DNA from: Sphingomonadales bacterium
GTDB taxonomy: Bacteria; Pseudomonadota; Alphaproteobacteria; Sphingomonadales; Sphingomonadaceae
Assembly (NCBI GenBank): GCA_009995225.1
Contig: JAACPW010000019.1
Span: 1 to 57,859 of the forward strand
Reading direction: 5' to 3'
Length of the DNA stretch: 57,859 nucleotides
Part shown: positions 1 through 9,225 of the stretch, in pieces
Layout of the letters: every line of letters starts with the position of its first letter
Numbering within the stretch: position 1 is the first letter of the stretch
Notes under the pieces: model-generated
Database searches by the model: none
The model's input: only the letters and a program-made list of their open reading frames with translations
Told to the model about the DNA's origin: nothing
Translations under genes and position numbers: made by a program

Positions 1-772
1 CAGCATGGAAGGCTTCACCCGCGAAGATCTCGACGCGATCGGGTATCGTTCGCAGCAGCGCGCCGCCGAAGCGATTGCCGCGGGCCGGTTTGCCAAGTCG
101 ATTGTGCCGGTGGTGGCCGATGATGGCACCGTGCTGCTCGATCATGACGAATATCCACGTCCGCAAACGACGATGGCGGATCTGGCAGCGATTGCGCCGG
201 CCTTCCCCAAAATTGCTGATGTGCCGCTGGACGAAAAGGGCACCACTTTTCGCGGCTTGATCAACCAGAAATATCCCGATGTAAAAATCGAACACGTCCA
301 CCACGCGGGCAATTCAAGCGGCGTGGTTGATGGCGCAGCGGCAGTGCTGATCACCAGCCGTGCCTATGCCGAAGCGCACGGGCTGAAACCGCGCGCGCGG
401 GTCGTCGCCACGGTCAACATGGGCGATGATCCGACGCTGATGCTCAATGCGCCGGTGCCGGCCGCCCGCAAGGCGCTGGCCAAGGCGGGCCTGACCGTGG
501 ACGACATCGACCTCTATGAAATCAACGAAGCCTTTGCCGTGGTCGCCGCGAAGTTCGTGCGCGATCTCGGCCTGAGCTGGGACAAGGTCAACGTCAGCGG
601 CGGCGCGATTGCACTGGGCCACCCGATTGGCGCCACTGGCGCAATGCTGATCGGCACCGTGATTGACGAGCTTGAACGCCGCGGCGGGCGGTACGGCCTC
701 GTCACGATGTGCGCGGCGGGCGGGATGGCCCCGGCGATCATCGTCGAGCGGGTCGACGGCTTTGTCGACTGA
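1..772 (+). CDS. acetyl-CoA acetyltransferase (thiolase), C-terminal part
   Basis: The gene enters the window from the left, so the N-terminal half with the acylated cysteine is not visible. What remains is a typical thiolase C-terminal half: NEAFA near base 523, the catalytic-histidine loop GHPIGATGA near 619, and the second cysteine in MCAAGGMA near 709. Thiolases condense or cleave acyl-CoA with CoA, in fatty acid breakdown or acetoacetyl-CoA formation. The exact chain-length preference cannot be told. The stop overlaps the likely start of the following thiolase-like gene, so the two are probably co-translated. Confidence 0.9.
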   Translation, partial: SMEGFTREDLDAIGYRSQQRAAEAIAAGRFAKSIVPVVADDGTVLLDHDEYPRPQTTMADLAAIAPAFPKIADVPLDEKGTTFRGLINQKYPDVKIEHVHHAGNSSGVVDGAAAVLITSRAYAEAHGLKPRARVVATVNMGDDPTLMLNAPVPAARKALAKAGLTVDDIDLYEINEAFAVVAAKFVRDLGLSWDKVNVSGGAIALGHPIGATGAMLIGTVIDELERRGGRYGLVTMCAAGGMAPAIIVERVDGFVD

Positions 773-2306
773 CACGGCAGACTCCACCCCGGTCATTATC
801 GGGGCGGGGCAATTTTCGGAGAGGGTGGGCGAGCCCGGCTACGCCGCCCTTTCCTATATGGACCTGGCCGGGCGGGCGCTGTCGGCGGCAATCGCTGACA
901 GCGGCGCGCGTGGTGATGTGGCAAGCGCCATCGACACCCTCGCCGCAATCCGTGCCTTCGAGATGTCGCGGCCCGGTCGCAAGCCGCCGTTCGGTGCCGC
1001 GAACAACGTGCCGCGCGCGATTGCCAAGCGGGTTGATGCGAACCCGGCCCGCGCCATCCTCACCACCACCGGCGGGCAGACCAACCAGCAATTGGTGGGC
1101 GAGTTCGCCTCGGCCATCGCGGCGGGCACCAGCCAATGCGCGGTAATCGTCGGATCGGAAGCGATCTCGACCGTGCTGGCGCTGTCAGCCAAGGGCGAGG
1201 CGCCCGACTGGTCCGAGGATATCCCCGGTGATTTCGAGGATCAGGGCTTCGGGGTCGAGGAACTGCTGGAGCCTGCACTGATGGCGCATGGTGCGACCGG
1301 GGCGATCCCGCTTTATGCGCTCGCGGAAAATGCGCGGCGGCACCGGCTGGGCATGGGGCTGGACGCATACCGGCGGGGAATCGGCAAGCTGTTCGCGCCC
1401 TTTACCCGCGTCGCTGCCGCCAATCCGCATTCGGCGGCCCCGGTCGAGCGCAGCGCGGAGGAGTTGGCCACGGTCACGGCGCGCAACCGCATCGTGGCGG
1501 AACCCTATCCGCGCATGACAGTGGCCCGTGATCAGGTGAATCAGGCCGCCGCGATCATCGTGGCTAGCGCCGGTCTGGCTCGCGCGCTGGGGGTGCCGCA
1601 AGACAAGTGGGTGCATATCCATGCCGTTACCGCCGCGACCGAACTCAAGCTGTCGCAGCGCCCCGACCTGGCGGCGAGCCCCGCCAGCATCGCCAGTGTC
1701 GAAGCCGCGCTAGCGCGGGCGGGCAAGGGCATGGCGGACATGGCCTATCTCGACTTCTATTCCTGCTTTGCGATCCCCGTGTTCAACCAGTGCGACCATT
1801 TCGGCCTCGCCGACGACGACCCGCGCGGCCTGACGTTGACGGGGGGCTTGCCGTTCTTCGGCGGGGCCGGGAACAACTATTCGGCCCACGCCATCGCCGA
1901 AGCGGTCGCTCGGGTGCGGGCTGACCGGGGCAGCTTTGCGCTGGTGGGCGCGAATGGCGGGTGGATGAGCAAATACGCCACCGGCATCTATTCGACGACT
2001 CCTGCCGACTGGAGCGCGAACGACCGCTTTGCCATGCTCCCCAAGGCCACCGATCAGGTGCCGCTGGCCAAGGGTCCGGTGCGACACGCGGTGGTCGAGA
2101 CATACACCATCAACCGGAGCCCCAAGGGCGACGAGGCGATTGTCATCGGGCGGAGCGACGCGGGCGAGCGGGTGGTGGGCAACGCCGATCTGACCGACCC
2201 TGCCACCTCAGCGGCCTTTGAAAGCGGCGCGCCTTTTGGCGCAAGACTTACCCTGACGCAGGACGAGCGAGGCCGGACATTGGGGCGCATCGCCCCATTT
2301 AGTTGA
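762..2306 (+). CDS. thiolase-like protein type 1 (TLP1) with extra C-terminal domain
   Basis: A roughly 514-residue protein of the thiolase superfamily. It begins with the beta-strand PVIIGAGQ and keeps the fold, but where thiolases have NEAF it has YSCFAIPVFNQ, and where they have GHPxGATG it has GGLPFFGGAGNNYSAHA, as in SCP-x/TLP1 proteins. The last 100 residues match the additional C-terminal domain of TLP1 proteins. The reading frame is open further upstream, but I chose the TTG at 762: it lies just before the first homologous residues and overlaps the thiolase stop by 11 bp. A ribosome site is not clear, so the start is an inference. Role: probably acyl-CoA or sterol/fatty acid metabolism together with the upstream thiolase; substrate unknown. 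Confidence 0.8.
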   Translation: MSTDTADSTPVIIGAGQFSERVGEPGYAALSYMDLAGRALSAAIADSGARGDVASAIDTLAAIRAFEMSRPGRKPPFGAANNVPRAIAKRVDANPARAILTTTGGQTNQQLVGEFASAIAAGTSQCAVIVGSEAISTVLALSAKGEAPDWSEDIPGDFEDQGFGVEELLEPALMAHGATGAIPLYALAENARRHRLGMGLDAYRRGIGKLFAPFTRVAAANPHSAAPVERSAEELATVTARNRIVAEPYPRMTVARDQVNQAAAIIVASAGLARALGVPQDKWVHIHAVTAATELKLSQRPDLAASPASIASVEAALARAGKGMADMAYLDFYSCFAIPVFNQCDHFGLADDDPRGLTLTGGLPFFGGAGNNYSAHAIAEAVARVRADRGSFALVGANGGWMSKYATGIYSTTPADWSANDRFAMLPKATDQVPLAKGPVRHAVVETYTINRSPKGDEAIVIGRSDAGERVVGNADLTDPATSAAFESGAPFGARLTLTQDERGRTLGRIAPFS

Positions 2307-2357
2307 TGAAAGACATCTGAGCGCCGCCTTGCGCGAATCGCCCTTTTGCGGTAACTG

Positions 2358-2371
2358 GTTTCAATTGAAAC
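2358..2371. promoter_or_regulatory. 14-bp perfect palindrome upstream of the hydroxyphenylpyruvate dioxygenase gene
   Basis: GTTTCAATTGAAAC is its own reverse complement and sits 28 bp before the dioxygenase start codon. The size and symmetry suit a dimeric repressor of the MarR or similar winged-helix class, as is common for aromatic amino acid degradation genes. No regulator gene lies beside it in the window, so the factor is unknown. Confidence 0.55.
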
Positions 2372-2399
2372 TAAATGCCTGTGAGAGGGGATGCCCGCC

Positions 2400-3524
2400 A
2401 TGAACGCCCAGACCAATACGAATGCGGCCCAGGACCTGTTCGAAAACCCCGTCGGCCTCGACGGGTTCGAATTTGTCGAGTTTTGCGCCCCGCAAAAGGG
2501 CGTGCTGGAGCCGGTGTTCGAAGCCATGGGCTTCACCCGCGTCGCGCATCACCGCTCGAAAGACGTGGACCTGTGGCGGCAGGGCGGCATCAACCTGATC
2601 GCCAATTACGAGCCGAAAAGCGCCGCCTGGTATTTTGCGCGCGAACATGGCGCGTCAGCCTGCGGCATGGCGTTCCGGGTGCGCGATGCGGCCAAGGCTT
2701 ATGCGCTTCTGCTGGAAAAGGGTGCAGAGCCTGTCGCCAACGAACCCGGCCCGATGGAACTGCGCATCCCCGCGATCCGCGGCATCGGCGGCGCGATCCT
2801 CTATCTGGTGGATCGCTATCAGGGCGCCGGCAATGATCTGACGATCTACGACATTGATTTCGAATATCTTCCGGGCGTTGACCGGCATCCGGTCGGCGCG
2901 GGCTTCCACACGATCGATCACCTCACCCACAACGTCTATTCGGGCCGCATGAAGTACTGGGCCGACTACTACGAAACCCTGTTCAACTTCCGCGAAATCC
3001 GCTTCTTCGACATCAAGGGCGAATATACCGGCCTCACCTCCAAGGCGCTGACCGCGCCCGACGGCAAGATCCGCATTCCGCTCAACGAAGAAGGCGAGGG
3101 CGGCAAGGGCCAGATCGAAGAGTTCCTGCGCGCCTTCAACGGCGAAGGCATCCAGCATATTGCGCTGATCTGCGATGATCTCACCGCCTGCTGGGACCGG
3201 CTCAAGGACCTCGGCGTCCCTTTCATGACTGCACCGCCGCCGGCCTACTATGCCATGCTCGACGGACGCCTGCCGGGCCACGGCGAGGATGTGGATGCGC
3301 TTCAGATGCGCGGCATTCTGCTCGACGGCACCACCGAAGGCGGCAACCCCCGCCTGCTGTTGCAAATCTTCGCGCAGGCGCAGGTCGGCCCCGTGTTCTT
3401 CGAATTCATTCAGCGCAAGGGCGACGATGGCTTTGGCGAAGGCAATTTCAAGGCGCTGTTCGAGAGCATCGAGCGTGACCAGATCGAACGCGGCGTGCTG
3501 ACCACAGGGGCACCGGCGGTATGA
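2400..3524 (+). CDS. hppD: 4-hydroxyphenylpyruvate dioxygenase
   Basis: Converts 4-hydroxyphenylpyruvate to homogentisate in tyrosine degradation, using non-haem iron(II). The protein has two VOC (vicinal oxygen chelate) domains. The iron ligands are recognisable: His near residue 173 in DHLTHNV, His near 252 in GIQHIAL, and Glu near 335 in VFFEFIQR, followed by the typical gating C-terminal helix [15 protein letters not shown]. The ATG at 2400 has GAGAGGGG 9 bp upstream; an ATG at 2391 is directly against that sequence and less likely. The gene ends in an ATGA overlap with the next VOC gene, so the two are translationally coupled. A palindromic operator candidate lies upstream. Confidence 0.95.
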   Translation: MNAQTNTNAAQDLFENPVGLDGFEFVEFCAPQKGVLEPVFEAMGFTRVAHHRSKDVDLWRQGGINLIANYEPKSAAWYFAREHGASACGMAFRVRDAAKAYALLLEKGAEPVANEPGPMELRIPAIRGIGGAILYLVDRYQGAGNDLTIYDIDFEYLPGVDRHPVGAGFHTIDHLTHNVYSGRMKYWADYYETLFNFREIRFFDIKGEYTGLTSKALTAPDGKIRIPLNEEGEGGKGQIEEFLRAFNGEGIQHIALICDDLTACWDRLKDLGVPFMTAPPPAYYAMLDGRLPGHGEDVDALQMRGILLDGTTEGGNPRLLLQIFAQAQVGPVFFEFIQRKGDDGFGEGNFKALFESIERDQIERGVLTTGAPAV

Positions 3525-4099
3525 CCACCCACCCCAAAAGCCATCCCGTCCAGCTTGGGGGCATTCACCACGCCGCCTATCGCTGCAAGGACGCCAAGCA
3601 GACGGTGGAATGGTACGCCCGCGTGCTGGGCATGACCTACACCACCGCCTTTGCCGAGGATCACGTCCCCTCGACCGGCGAATATGATCCCTACATGCAC
3701 ATCTTCCTCGATGCGGGGAACGGCAACATCCTCGCCTTCTTCGAACTGCCGAACCAGCCCGACATGGGCCGCGATGCCAACACCCCGCAATGGGTGCAGC
3801 ATCTGGCGCTGAAGGTGCCTTCCGAAGACGCGCTGCTCGCCGCCAAGGCGCATATTGAATCGCAAGGCATCGACGTGCTCGGCCCGACGCATCACGGCAT
3901 CTTCAAGTCGATCTATTTCTTCGATCCCAACGGGCACCGCGTGGAACTCGCCGCCGACATCGGCACGGACGAGCAATATGCCGAGCTTGCCCGCGTCGCG
4001 CCGGTGATGCTGGAAGAATGGTCACAGACCAAGAAAGCCCCGCGCCACGCCGATTGGCTGCATGAACTCGCGCGGGCGGAACACGCCGCCAAGAGCTGA
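3521..4099 (+). CDS. VOC-family (glyoxalase/extradiol dioxygenase fold) protein
   Basis: A 192-residue single VOC protein with paired beta-alpha-beta-beta-beta modules. It shows HHAAYRCKD at the N-terminus, QHLALKV in the middle and [14 protein letters not shown] near the C-terminus, so the His/His/Glu metal ligands of the family appear to be present. Its start overlaps the stop of the hydroxyphenylpyruvate dioxygenase gene by 4 bp, which points to a linked role in aromatic amino acid breakdown. The usual homogentisate dioxygenase, maleylacetoacetate isomerase and fumarylacetoacetase genes are not next to it. Substrate unknown; it could be a ring-cleavage dioxygenase or an isomerase. Confidence 0.8.
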   Translation: MTTHPKSHPVQLGGIHHAAYRCKDAKQTVEWYARVLGMTYTTAFAEDHVPSTGEYDPYMHIFLDAGNGNILAFFELPNQPDMGRDANTPQWVQHLALKVPSEDALLAAKAHIESQGIDVLGPTHHGIFKSIYFFDPNGHRVELAADIGTDEQYAELARVAPVMLEEWSQTKKAPRHADWLHELARAEHAAKS

Positions 4100-4433
4100 C
4101 GCGGGCGAAGCGGCAGTTGGCGCCCATTTTCGAAGCGATTCGTGCCGCGATCTGGATGATCGCGCGCGGGTTTGCTGTTGCGCCTCACATCTGGCAAAAG
4201 CTTTTAACCGGTTCTGGCTTTCGCTGCGCCGCGACGGGGTGATCGCGATGGCGGGATGAAGGCGCCTTGCCCGTTTGAAGACAGGGAACGCAAGGTTACA
4301 ATCGACAATTTGGTGTACGGCACCGCCGCCCGGGATTCCCAGGCCCACCTCGTTGGGCCTCAAGTCGAGCGGAATGCGACAGCCTGACATCGGGGAGCGT
4401 CTTGCAAGATAACCAGGTGACGGGGCGAGGCTA
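4100..4433. other. intergenic stretch without a recognised gene
   Basis: This 334-bp gap lies between two convergent genes. I found no start-stop pair with coding character, no tRNA, no clear hairpin followed by a T run, and no repeat shared with the rest of the window. Confidence 0.5.
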
Positions 4434-4757
4434 TCAGGAGTCCCGCTCCTTTTTGCGCCGCGCGCGTTGCCGATCACGTTTCAGCACGACAATATCGATC
4501 GTCTCGGATCGCGCAAACATCCACCACAACAGACAGACCGACCAGCCAATCAAACCCGTGATGAACAAGACCAGGGCCACACCGAAATCCTGTCCGTTGC
4601 TTGCGTCTCTGCTGTAGTCTGCAAACCACCAGACCGCGGCGACGAGCAGCGCAACCCATGCTGTGAACTGGGCCCAGCCCATGACGCCGCGCGGGGCAAT
4701 CGCAATAAAGCCCACGCCGCGGCGGTACACGACAAAGGGCTTGCCCTTGTTTGGCAT
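4434..4757 (-). CDS. small membrane protein with two transmembrane helices, unknown function
   Basis: About 107 residues. Two hydrophobic helices are visible (WAQFTAWVALLVAAVWWFA and the segment around VALVLFITGLIGWSVCLLWW), with a basic C-terminal tail RDRQRARRKKERDS that should face the cytoplasm. Two ATG codons are adjacent; AGGAGA lies 2 bp before the first and 5 bp before the second, so I chose the second. No family recognised. It is followed by nothing in the same direction and may be monocistronic. Confidence 0.6.
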   Translation of the reverse strand: MPNKGKPFVVYRRGVGFIAIAPRGVMGWAQFTAWVALLVAAVWWFADYSRDASNGQDFGVALVLFITGLIGWSVCLLWWMFARSETIDIVVLKRDRQRARRKKERDS

Positions 4758-5000
4758 CATTCTCTCCTGCGGCCCCTGCGTCTGTCAGCGCAGATTTGCC
4801 CGTTTCCCTTGTCGTTGCGCCCATCGGCACCACTGCCGATGGGCCAAATCACATTCGGTGTAAATATTCTTCGAGCCATTACAGCAGGCTTGGGGGATAT
4901 TCCCTATTCCGCCCCTTCGCCGCATGCCGTGCCGGGCGGCCGGGCGCGCTTGGGCATTTCGCTGCGCGGCACCTTCATCCGGTGCCGCGATCGGCGCGTG

Positions 5001-5537
5001 TCAGCCCAGCAGCATGACATTCATCAGCCGTCCGGGGATCAGGAAAGCTGCGAGACCCGGCAGCATCAGCGCGGTCAGATAGGTGAACACCAGATGCCGC
5101 TTATGCGCCTGAATGTCGCCGCGCCGCGCGGTCGCCACAACCTTCCAGGCGGCATGGAAGGTTATCGGCACGAACAGATGGATCCAGCTGAAGGTGCCGT
5201 TGGACTGGATGAAGATCGCCGATGTGGCGGTGATCAGCATCAGCGCCAGCCAGATCTTGCCAAGCTGCTTGTGCAGCGCGGTGCCTTTTTTCGCTAGTAA
5301 CAACCAGCCGCCCAGCGGAATGGTCGGCAGCACGGCCGCCACGTGAATGATGATCGGCAGCTTGGCGTAATGGTGGAGGTTATCGACCATCCCGAACGCC
5401 GCCTTGCCCAGCGCCACCACCACCGCAAAACTCATGGTGAAACAGGCAAGGCTGACAGCGGTGCGGGCCACGGGACCGATGTCGAAACGGGCAGTCTTCG
5501 GGGCAGCGGCGCTGAAAGGCAGGGTGATGGCGGTCAT
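5001..5537 (-). CDS. DUF2306-like integral membrane protein
   Basis: A 178-residue protein with four to five hydrophobic helices. The pattern of helices, the histidine-containing segment HHYAKLPIIIHVAA, the short loop ALHKQLGKIW and the region HAAWKVVATARRGDIQAHKRHL resemble DUF2306 (YozB-like) membrane proteins, whose function is unknown. AGGAGA lies 8 bp before the ATG. The gene is divergent from a membrane-anchored LytTR regulator that begins 166 bp away. LytTR regulators often control or are held in check by a neighbouring membrane protein, so a functional pair is possible but not shown. Confidence 0.7.
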   Translation of the reverse strand: MTAITLPFSAAAPKTARFDIGPVARTAVSLACFTMSFAVVVALGKAAFGMVDNLHHYAKLPIIIHVAAVLPTIPLGGWLLLAKKGTALHKQLGKIWLALMLITATSAIFIQSNGTFSWIHLFVPITFHAAWKVVATARRGDIQAHKRHLVFTYLTALMLPGLAAFLIPGRLMNVMLLG

Positions 5538-5703
5538 GGCGGGTCTCCTGAAAGGCGGTGTGGTGTTTGCCGGGTCAGGATGCTGCCGCGCCGTTCGCGG
5601 GCAACCACGCCTTCGCGACGTGTTGCCGCCATGCGCGAAATGGCCGCAGAAACCGGCACTCTACCACTTTACGAAGCGCGAACGGGCAGGCACCTATTGA
5701 ACG

Positions 5704-6543
5704 ATGAACCCCCAGCGTCCTCCACAGCGCCGTCTGATTATTCGCCGGATCATGATCGATCTGTCGGTGATGGTGGCGATCGGGGTGTTTCTGGGGGTAA
5801 TCGGGCCATTTGGCAGCATCGCCGCGCCGCTGCCGGTGCGGATCGCCAGTTGGATCGGTTTTGCGATGCTTGGCTATGTGTTTTACCGCCCGATGGACCC
5901 GCTGGCGACCTGGGCGCACCGCGCACTGGATTTGCCGCGCTGGGCGCTGTTGATCGGCACGTGTCTGATTGCGACCTTTCCCATGTCCTTGGCCGTCATC
6001 GCCATCGGCAGCTTGCCGGATGCACCATCATGGCCGGGCCTCGAATCGGCGTTGGCGACCTATTTTTCGGTGTTGGTGATCGGCGGGGCGGTGACAGCGT
6101 TCTTCAACCTTGCGAAACCGGGGCAGGACGCGCCCGCCGCCGAGCCGCCACCGATGGCAACGCCCAGCCCGATGCCCGCGCCGATGCTGTCACCAGTGTT
6201 TGCGCCGGCACAGCCACCCGCGCCGCCGCCGCCCAACCCGCTGCTTGCGCAAATGCCCGCTGAACTCGGCAGCGATATCGTCGCGCTGGAGATGGAGGAC
6301 CATTACGTCCGCGTGCACACGGCGCTCGGCTCCGCGCTTGTGTTGATGCGGCTGCGTGATGCGGTTGCCTTGGTGAGCGATCTGGAAGGGATGCAGGTGC
6401 ATCGCAGCTGGTGGGTGGCGCGCGGCGCGGTGGAGGATGTGGTGCGCGACGGGCGCAACATCCGCCTGAAACTCGCCCGCGGGATAGAAGCCCCAGTCGC
6501 CCGCGCCAACGTTGCGCCCTTGCGCGAAGCACGCTGGATCTGA
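5704..6543 (+). CDS. membrane-anchored LytTR-family DNA-binding regulator
   Basis: The 279-residue protein has four predicted transmembrane helices in the first 135 residues. A proline-rich linker follows (many PAP/PPP motifs, about residues 140-185), then a LytTR DNA-binding domain at the C-terminus (IVALEMEDHYVRVHT, MQVHRSWWVARGAV, LKLARGIEAPVARANV). LytTR domains bind direct repeats in promoters by a beta-rich fold. There is no response-regulator receiver domain, so the signal must come through the membrane part or a partner. It is divergent from the DUF2306-like gene, which may be its target or antagonist. The reading frame ends at a bidirectional terminator. Confidence 0.85.
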   Translation: MNPQRPPQRRLIIRRIMIDLSVMVAIGVFLGVIGPFGSIAAPLPVRIASWIGFAMLGYVFYRPMDPLATWAHRALDLPRWALLIGTCLIATFPMSLAVIAIGSLPDAPSWPGLESALATYFSVLVIGGAVTAFFNLAKPGQDAPAAEPPPMATPSPMPAPMLSPVFAPAQPPAPPPPNPLLAQMPAELGSDIVALEMEDHYVRVHTALGSALVLMRLRDAVALVSDLEGMQVHRSWWVARGAVEDVVRDGRNIRLKLARGIEAPVARANVAPLREARWI

Positions 6544-6556
6544 CCGGGCACGAAAA

Positions 6557-6582
6557 GGCCCCCGGTATCGCTACCGGGGGCC
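6557..6582. terminator. bidirectional hairpin terminator between the LytTR gene and katG
   Basis: The arms GGCCCCCGGTA and TACCGGGGGCC form a perfect 11-bp stem with a 4-nt loop. AAAA lies on one side and CTTCC on the other. It sits between two convergent genes and could end transcripts from both. Confidence 0.75.
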
Positions 6583-6606
6583 CTTCCTGTCTCAAGCGAT
6601 CAAGGC

Positions 6607-8823
6607 TCAGTGATACTTGGCGTAAGCCACATCGAAGCGGTCCGCGTTCATCACCTTGTTCCAGGCCGAGATGAAGTCGCACACGAACTTGCCCTCGTTC
6701 CCGCTCTCGGCATAGACCTCGGCCTGCGCACGCAGGATCGAGTTCGATCCGAACACCAGATCGGTGCGGGTCGCGCGCCACTTTTCCTCGCCGGTTGCAC
6801 GGTCGGTGGCGACATATTCCTCGTCACCGCTGTCATCGACCGGTGCCCACTTGGTGTTCATGTCGAGCAGGTTGCGGAAGAAGTCCGGCGTCAGCTTGCC
6901 CGGCGTTTCGGTCAACACGCCGATCCGGTGGCCGTGCTCGGCATGATCGCTGACCGCACCCAGCGCCCGCATCCCGCCGACCAGCACGGTCAGTTCCGGG
7001 ATCGACAGGCCGAGCAGATGCGCGCGGTCAATCAGCATTTCCTCGGTCCGGACCTGTGCCTTGGTCTTGAGGTAGTTGCGGAAACCATCGGCGAACGGTT
7101 CCAGCGGCTCGAAGCTTTCGGCGTCGGTGTGTTCCTCGGTGGCATCGCCGCGCCCGCCCATGAAGGGGACGGTCACGTCATGCCCGGCATCGCGCGCGGC
7201 CTTTTCAATCGCGGCATTGCCCGCCAGCACGATGGCATCGGCCATGCTGAGCTGCCCACGATGGGACTCGATAGTGTCGAGCACCTTGGCCAGTTCTTCC
7301 GGATCATTGACCGCCCAGCCGCGCTGCGGTTCCAACCGGATGCGCGCGCCGTTGGCGCCGCCGCGGTGGTCCGAATTGCGGTAGGTCGAGGCCGAAGCCC
7401 AAGCCGCTTTCACCAATTCGCGCACGCTGAGGCCGCTGTTCAGGATCGCGTTCTTGAAGCGCGCCACTTCGGCATCAGACGGCGCGGTGCCTTCGGGAAC
7501 CGGGTCCATCCAGATCAGCGTTTCTTGCGGCACTTCGGGGCCGAGATACTTGACCTTGGGGCCCATGTCGCGGTGGCACAGCTTGAACCATGCCCGTGCA
7601 AAGGCATCGTCCAGCGCCGCCTGATCGTTGAGGAACCGTTCGGAAATCTTGCGATATTCCGGATCACGCTTCAACGCCATGTCGGCGGTGGTCATGATCG
7701 TCGGCACCTTCTTCGAAGGGTCGCGCGCGTCGGGGGCCATATCCTCCGGCTCGGGATTGATCGGGGTCCACTGGTAAGCGCCCGCGGGCGACTGCACGAG
7801 TTCAAAGTCGTACTTGAACAGCAGGCGGAAATAGTCGCCGCCCCACTGCGTCGGATTGGGCGTCCACGCGCCTTCGATGCCCGAGGTGGTGATATTGCCG
7901 CGGGCAATCTCTTCCTCGTCGTTGAGCCAGCCGAAGCCCATCAGGTGCAGGTCTTCGCTCTCGGGCGCGCCGCCGAAGCTGTCGGCCGGGTGTGCGCCGT
8001 GGCACTTGCCAAAGGCGTGACCGCCTGCGGTGAGGGCGACGGTTTCCTCGTCATTCATCGCCATGCGGGCGAAGGTTTCGCGCATGTCGCGGGCCATGCC
8101 TTCGGGATCATGCGGGTTGCCCTGCGGCCCTTCGGGATTGACGTAGATGAGCCCCATCTGGATCGCGGCAAGCGGGTTTTCCAGCGCGCGGCCTTCCTTG
8201 GGGTGGATGCGGGTGGGGACGTCTTCGTTGACCCACTGTTCTTCCGTGCCCCAGTAAACGCTCTCCGGCTCGTACACGTCGGCACGCCCGCCGCCAAAGC
8301 CGAACACCGGTCCGCCCATCGATTCGATCGCGACATTGCCGGTCAGGATGAACAGATCGGCCCAGCTGATGTTCTTGCCGTATTTCTGCTTGATCGGCCA
8401 CAACAGGCGGCGCGCCTTGTCGAGGTTGCCGTTGTCGGGCCACGAGTTCAGCGGGGCGAAACGCTGCTGGCCGCTGTTCGATCCGCCGCGCCCGTCACCG
8501 GTGCGATAGGTGCCGGCCGCGTGCCAGGCCATGCGAATGAAGAACGGGCCGTAATGCCCGTAATCGGCCGGCCACCAGGACTGGCTGTCGGTCATCAGCG
8601 CGGTCAGATCGGCCTTGAGCGCGGTGTAATCGAGCGTGTTGAACGCTTCGGCATAATCGAAATCTTCGCCGTAAGGGTTCGCGCTGCGACCGCGTTCGGT
8701 CAGGATGTCGACCTGCAAGGCCTGCGGCCACCAATCGCGATTGGTGCGGCCCAGCAGGTTGCGCATTTCGGTGCTGCCGTGGAAGGGGCAACCGCCGCTC
8801 ATCTCTCCGGTTTTTGCGTCCAT
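6607..8823 (-). CDS. katG: catalase-peroxidase
   Basis: Bifunctional haem enzyme that removes hydrogen peroxide. The 738-residue length fits the family. The N-terminal active half carries [10 protein letters not shown] with the distal Trp and His, the Tyr of [10 protein letters not shown] that forms the Met-Tyr-Trp cross-link, and the proximal haem-ligand His in [13 protein letters not shown]. The C-terminal half is the usual inactive duplicate. The start at 8823 has GAGGAG 8 bp upstream, and [14 protein letters not shown] is a normal KatG beginning; the open frame extends 14 codons further without support. It neighbours ahpF and ahpC in the same orientation, giving a peroxide-defence block. 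Confidence 0.97.
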   Translation of the reverse strand: MDAKTGEMSGGCPFHGSTEMRNLLGRTNRDWWPQALQVDILTERGRSANPYGEDFDYAEAFNTLDYTALKADLTALMTDSQSWWPADYGHYGPFFIRMAWHAAGTYRTGDGRGGSNSGQQRFAPLNSWPDNGNLDKARRLLWPIKQKYGKNISWADLFILTGNVAIESMGGPVFGFGGGRADVYEPESVYWGTEEQWVNEDVPTRIHPKEGRALENPLAAIQMGLIYVNPEGPQGNPHDPEGMARDMRETFARMAMNDEETVALTAGGHAFGKCHGAHPADSFGGAPESEDLHLMGFGWLNDEEEIARGNITTSGIEGAWTPNPTQWGGDYFRLLFKYDFELVQSPAGAYQWTPINPEPEDMAPDARDPSKKVPTIMTTADMALKRDPEYRKISERFLNDQAALDDAFARAWFKLCHRDMGPKVKYLGPEVPQETLIWMDPVPEGTAPSDAEVARFKNAILNSGLSVRELVKAAWASASTYRNSDHRGGANGARIRLEPQRGWAVNDPEELAKVLDTIESHRGQLSMADAIVLAGNAAIEKAARDAGHDVTVPFMGGRGDATEEHTDAESFEPLEPFADGFRNYLKTKAQVRTEEMLIDRAHLLGLSIPELTVLVGGMRALGAVSDHAEHGHRIGVLTETPGKLTPDFFRNLLDMNTKWAPVDDSGDEEYVATDRATGEEKWRATRTDLVFGSNSILRAQAEVYAESGNEGKFVCDFISAWNKVMNADRFDVAYAKYH

Positions 8824-8914
8824 GATATGTCTCCTCTCGGGGTTCAGACTCGCGCCTGAGCGCATAGCCTATGTTGAGAGGATGACGCTTTAAGGATGAT
8901 GCGTCCAATCGATT

Positions 8915-8926
8915 AATGCGCGCATT
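8915..8926. promoter_or_regulatory. 12-bp palindrome upstream of katG
   Basis: AATGCGCGCATT is a perfect palindrome about 90 bp before the katG start. It may be part of an operator for a peroxide-responsive regulator. It does not clearly match the OxyR ATAG-N7-CTAT pattern, and no regulator gene is present in the window. Confidence 0.3.
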
Positions 8927-8993
8927 TTGATTGAGTAAGGCGATTAGTGGAACTGGGAAACCGTGCCCCTTGAACCTTGGCGCCCGAAAGAAA

Positions 8994-9179
8994 AAGGGGC
9001 TTCACGCAGGGATCGCAGAGGAAAGGAGAGGCGCAGAGATGTCGTCCGCGCGGCAAAGCCGCACGCACAACCGCATCGCTCCAACAGCGGCCTGGTGGAG
9101 AACGCGGAAGATGCCTGCGGCGCAGCGCAACATCTCCGCGTCTCCACTTCTTCCTCAGCGTCTCTGCGTGCAACCCCGC
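8994..9179. repeat. diverged inverted-repeat element between katG and ahpF
   Basis: The arms at about 8994-9042 and 9130-9179 are imperfect reverse complements. Shared blocks are GGGG-T-CACGCAG, GCAGAGGAA-GAG and CGCAGAGATGT-like sequence. They enclose about 87 bp and make a long imperfect hairpin. No coding character is seen. The sequence type, rich in ACGCAGAG, is a dispersed repeat style I associate with several bacterial genomes. It looks like an old MITE-like or REP-like insertion in a 400-bp intergenic gap. Confidence 0.55.
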
Positions 9180-9225
9180 AGCAAAGCTGCGTAGCCTTGA
9201 CTGCAGCCCATCCCCAAGGAATGCC

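Noticed and set aside
6610..8859. Long plus-strand frame opposite katG
   Set aside because: It mirrors katG codons exactly, without any domain or ribosome site.
8860..8930. OxyR-type binding site upstream of katG
   Set aside because: Only a palindrome was found. The ATAG-N7-CTAT spacing pattern is not met, and no oxyR gene is in the window.
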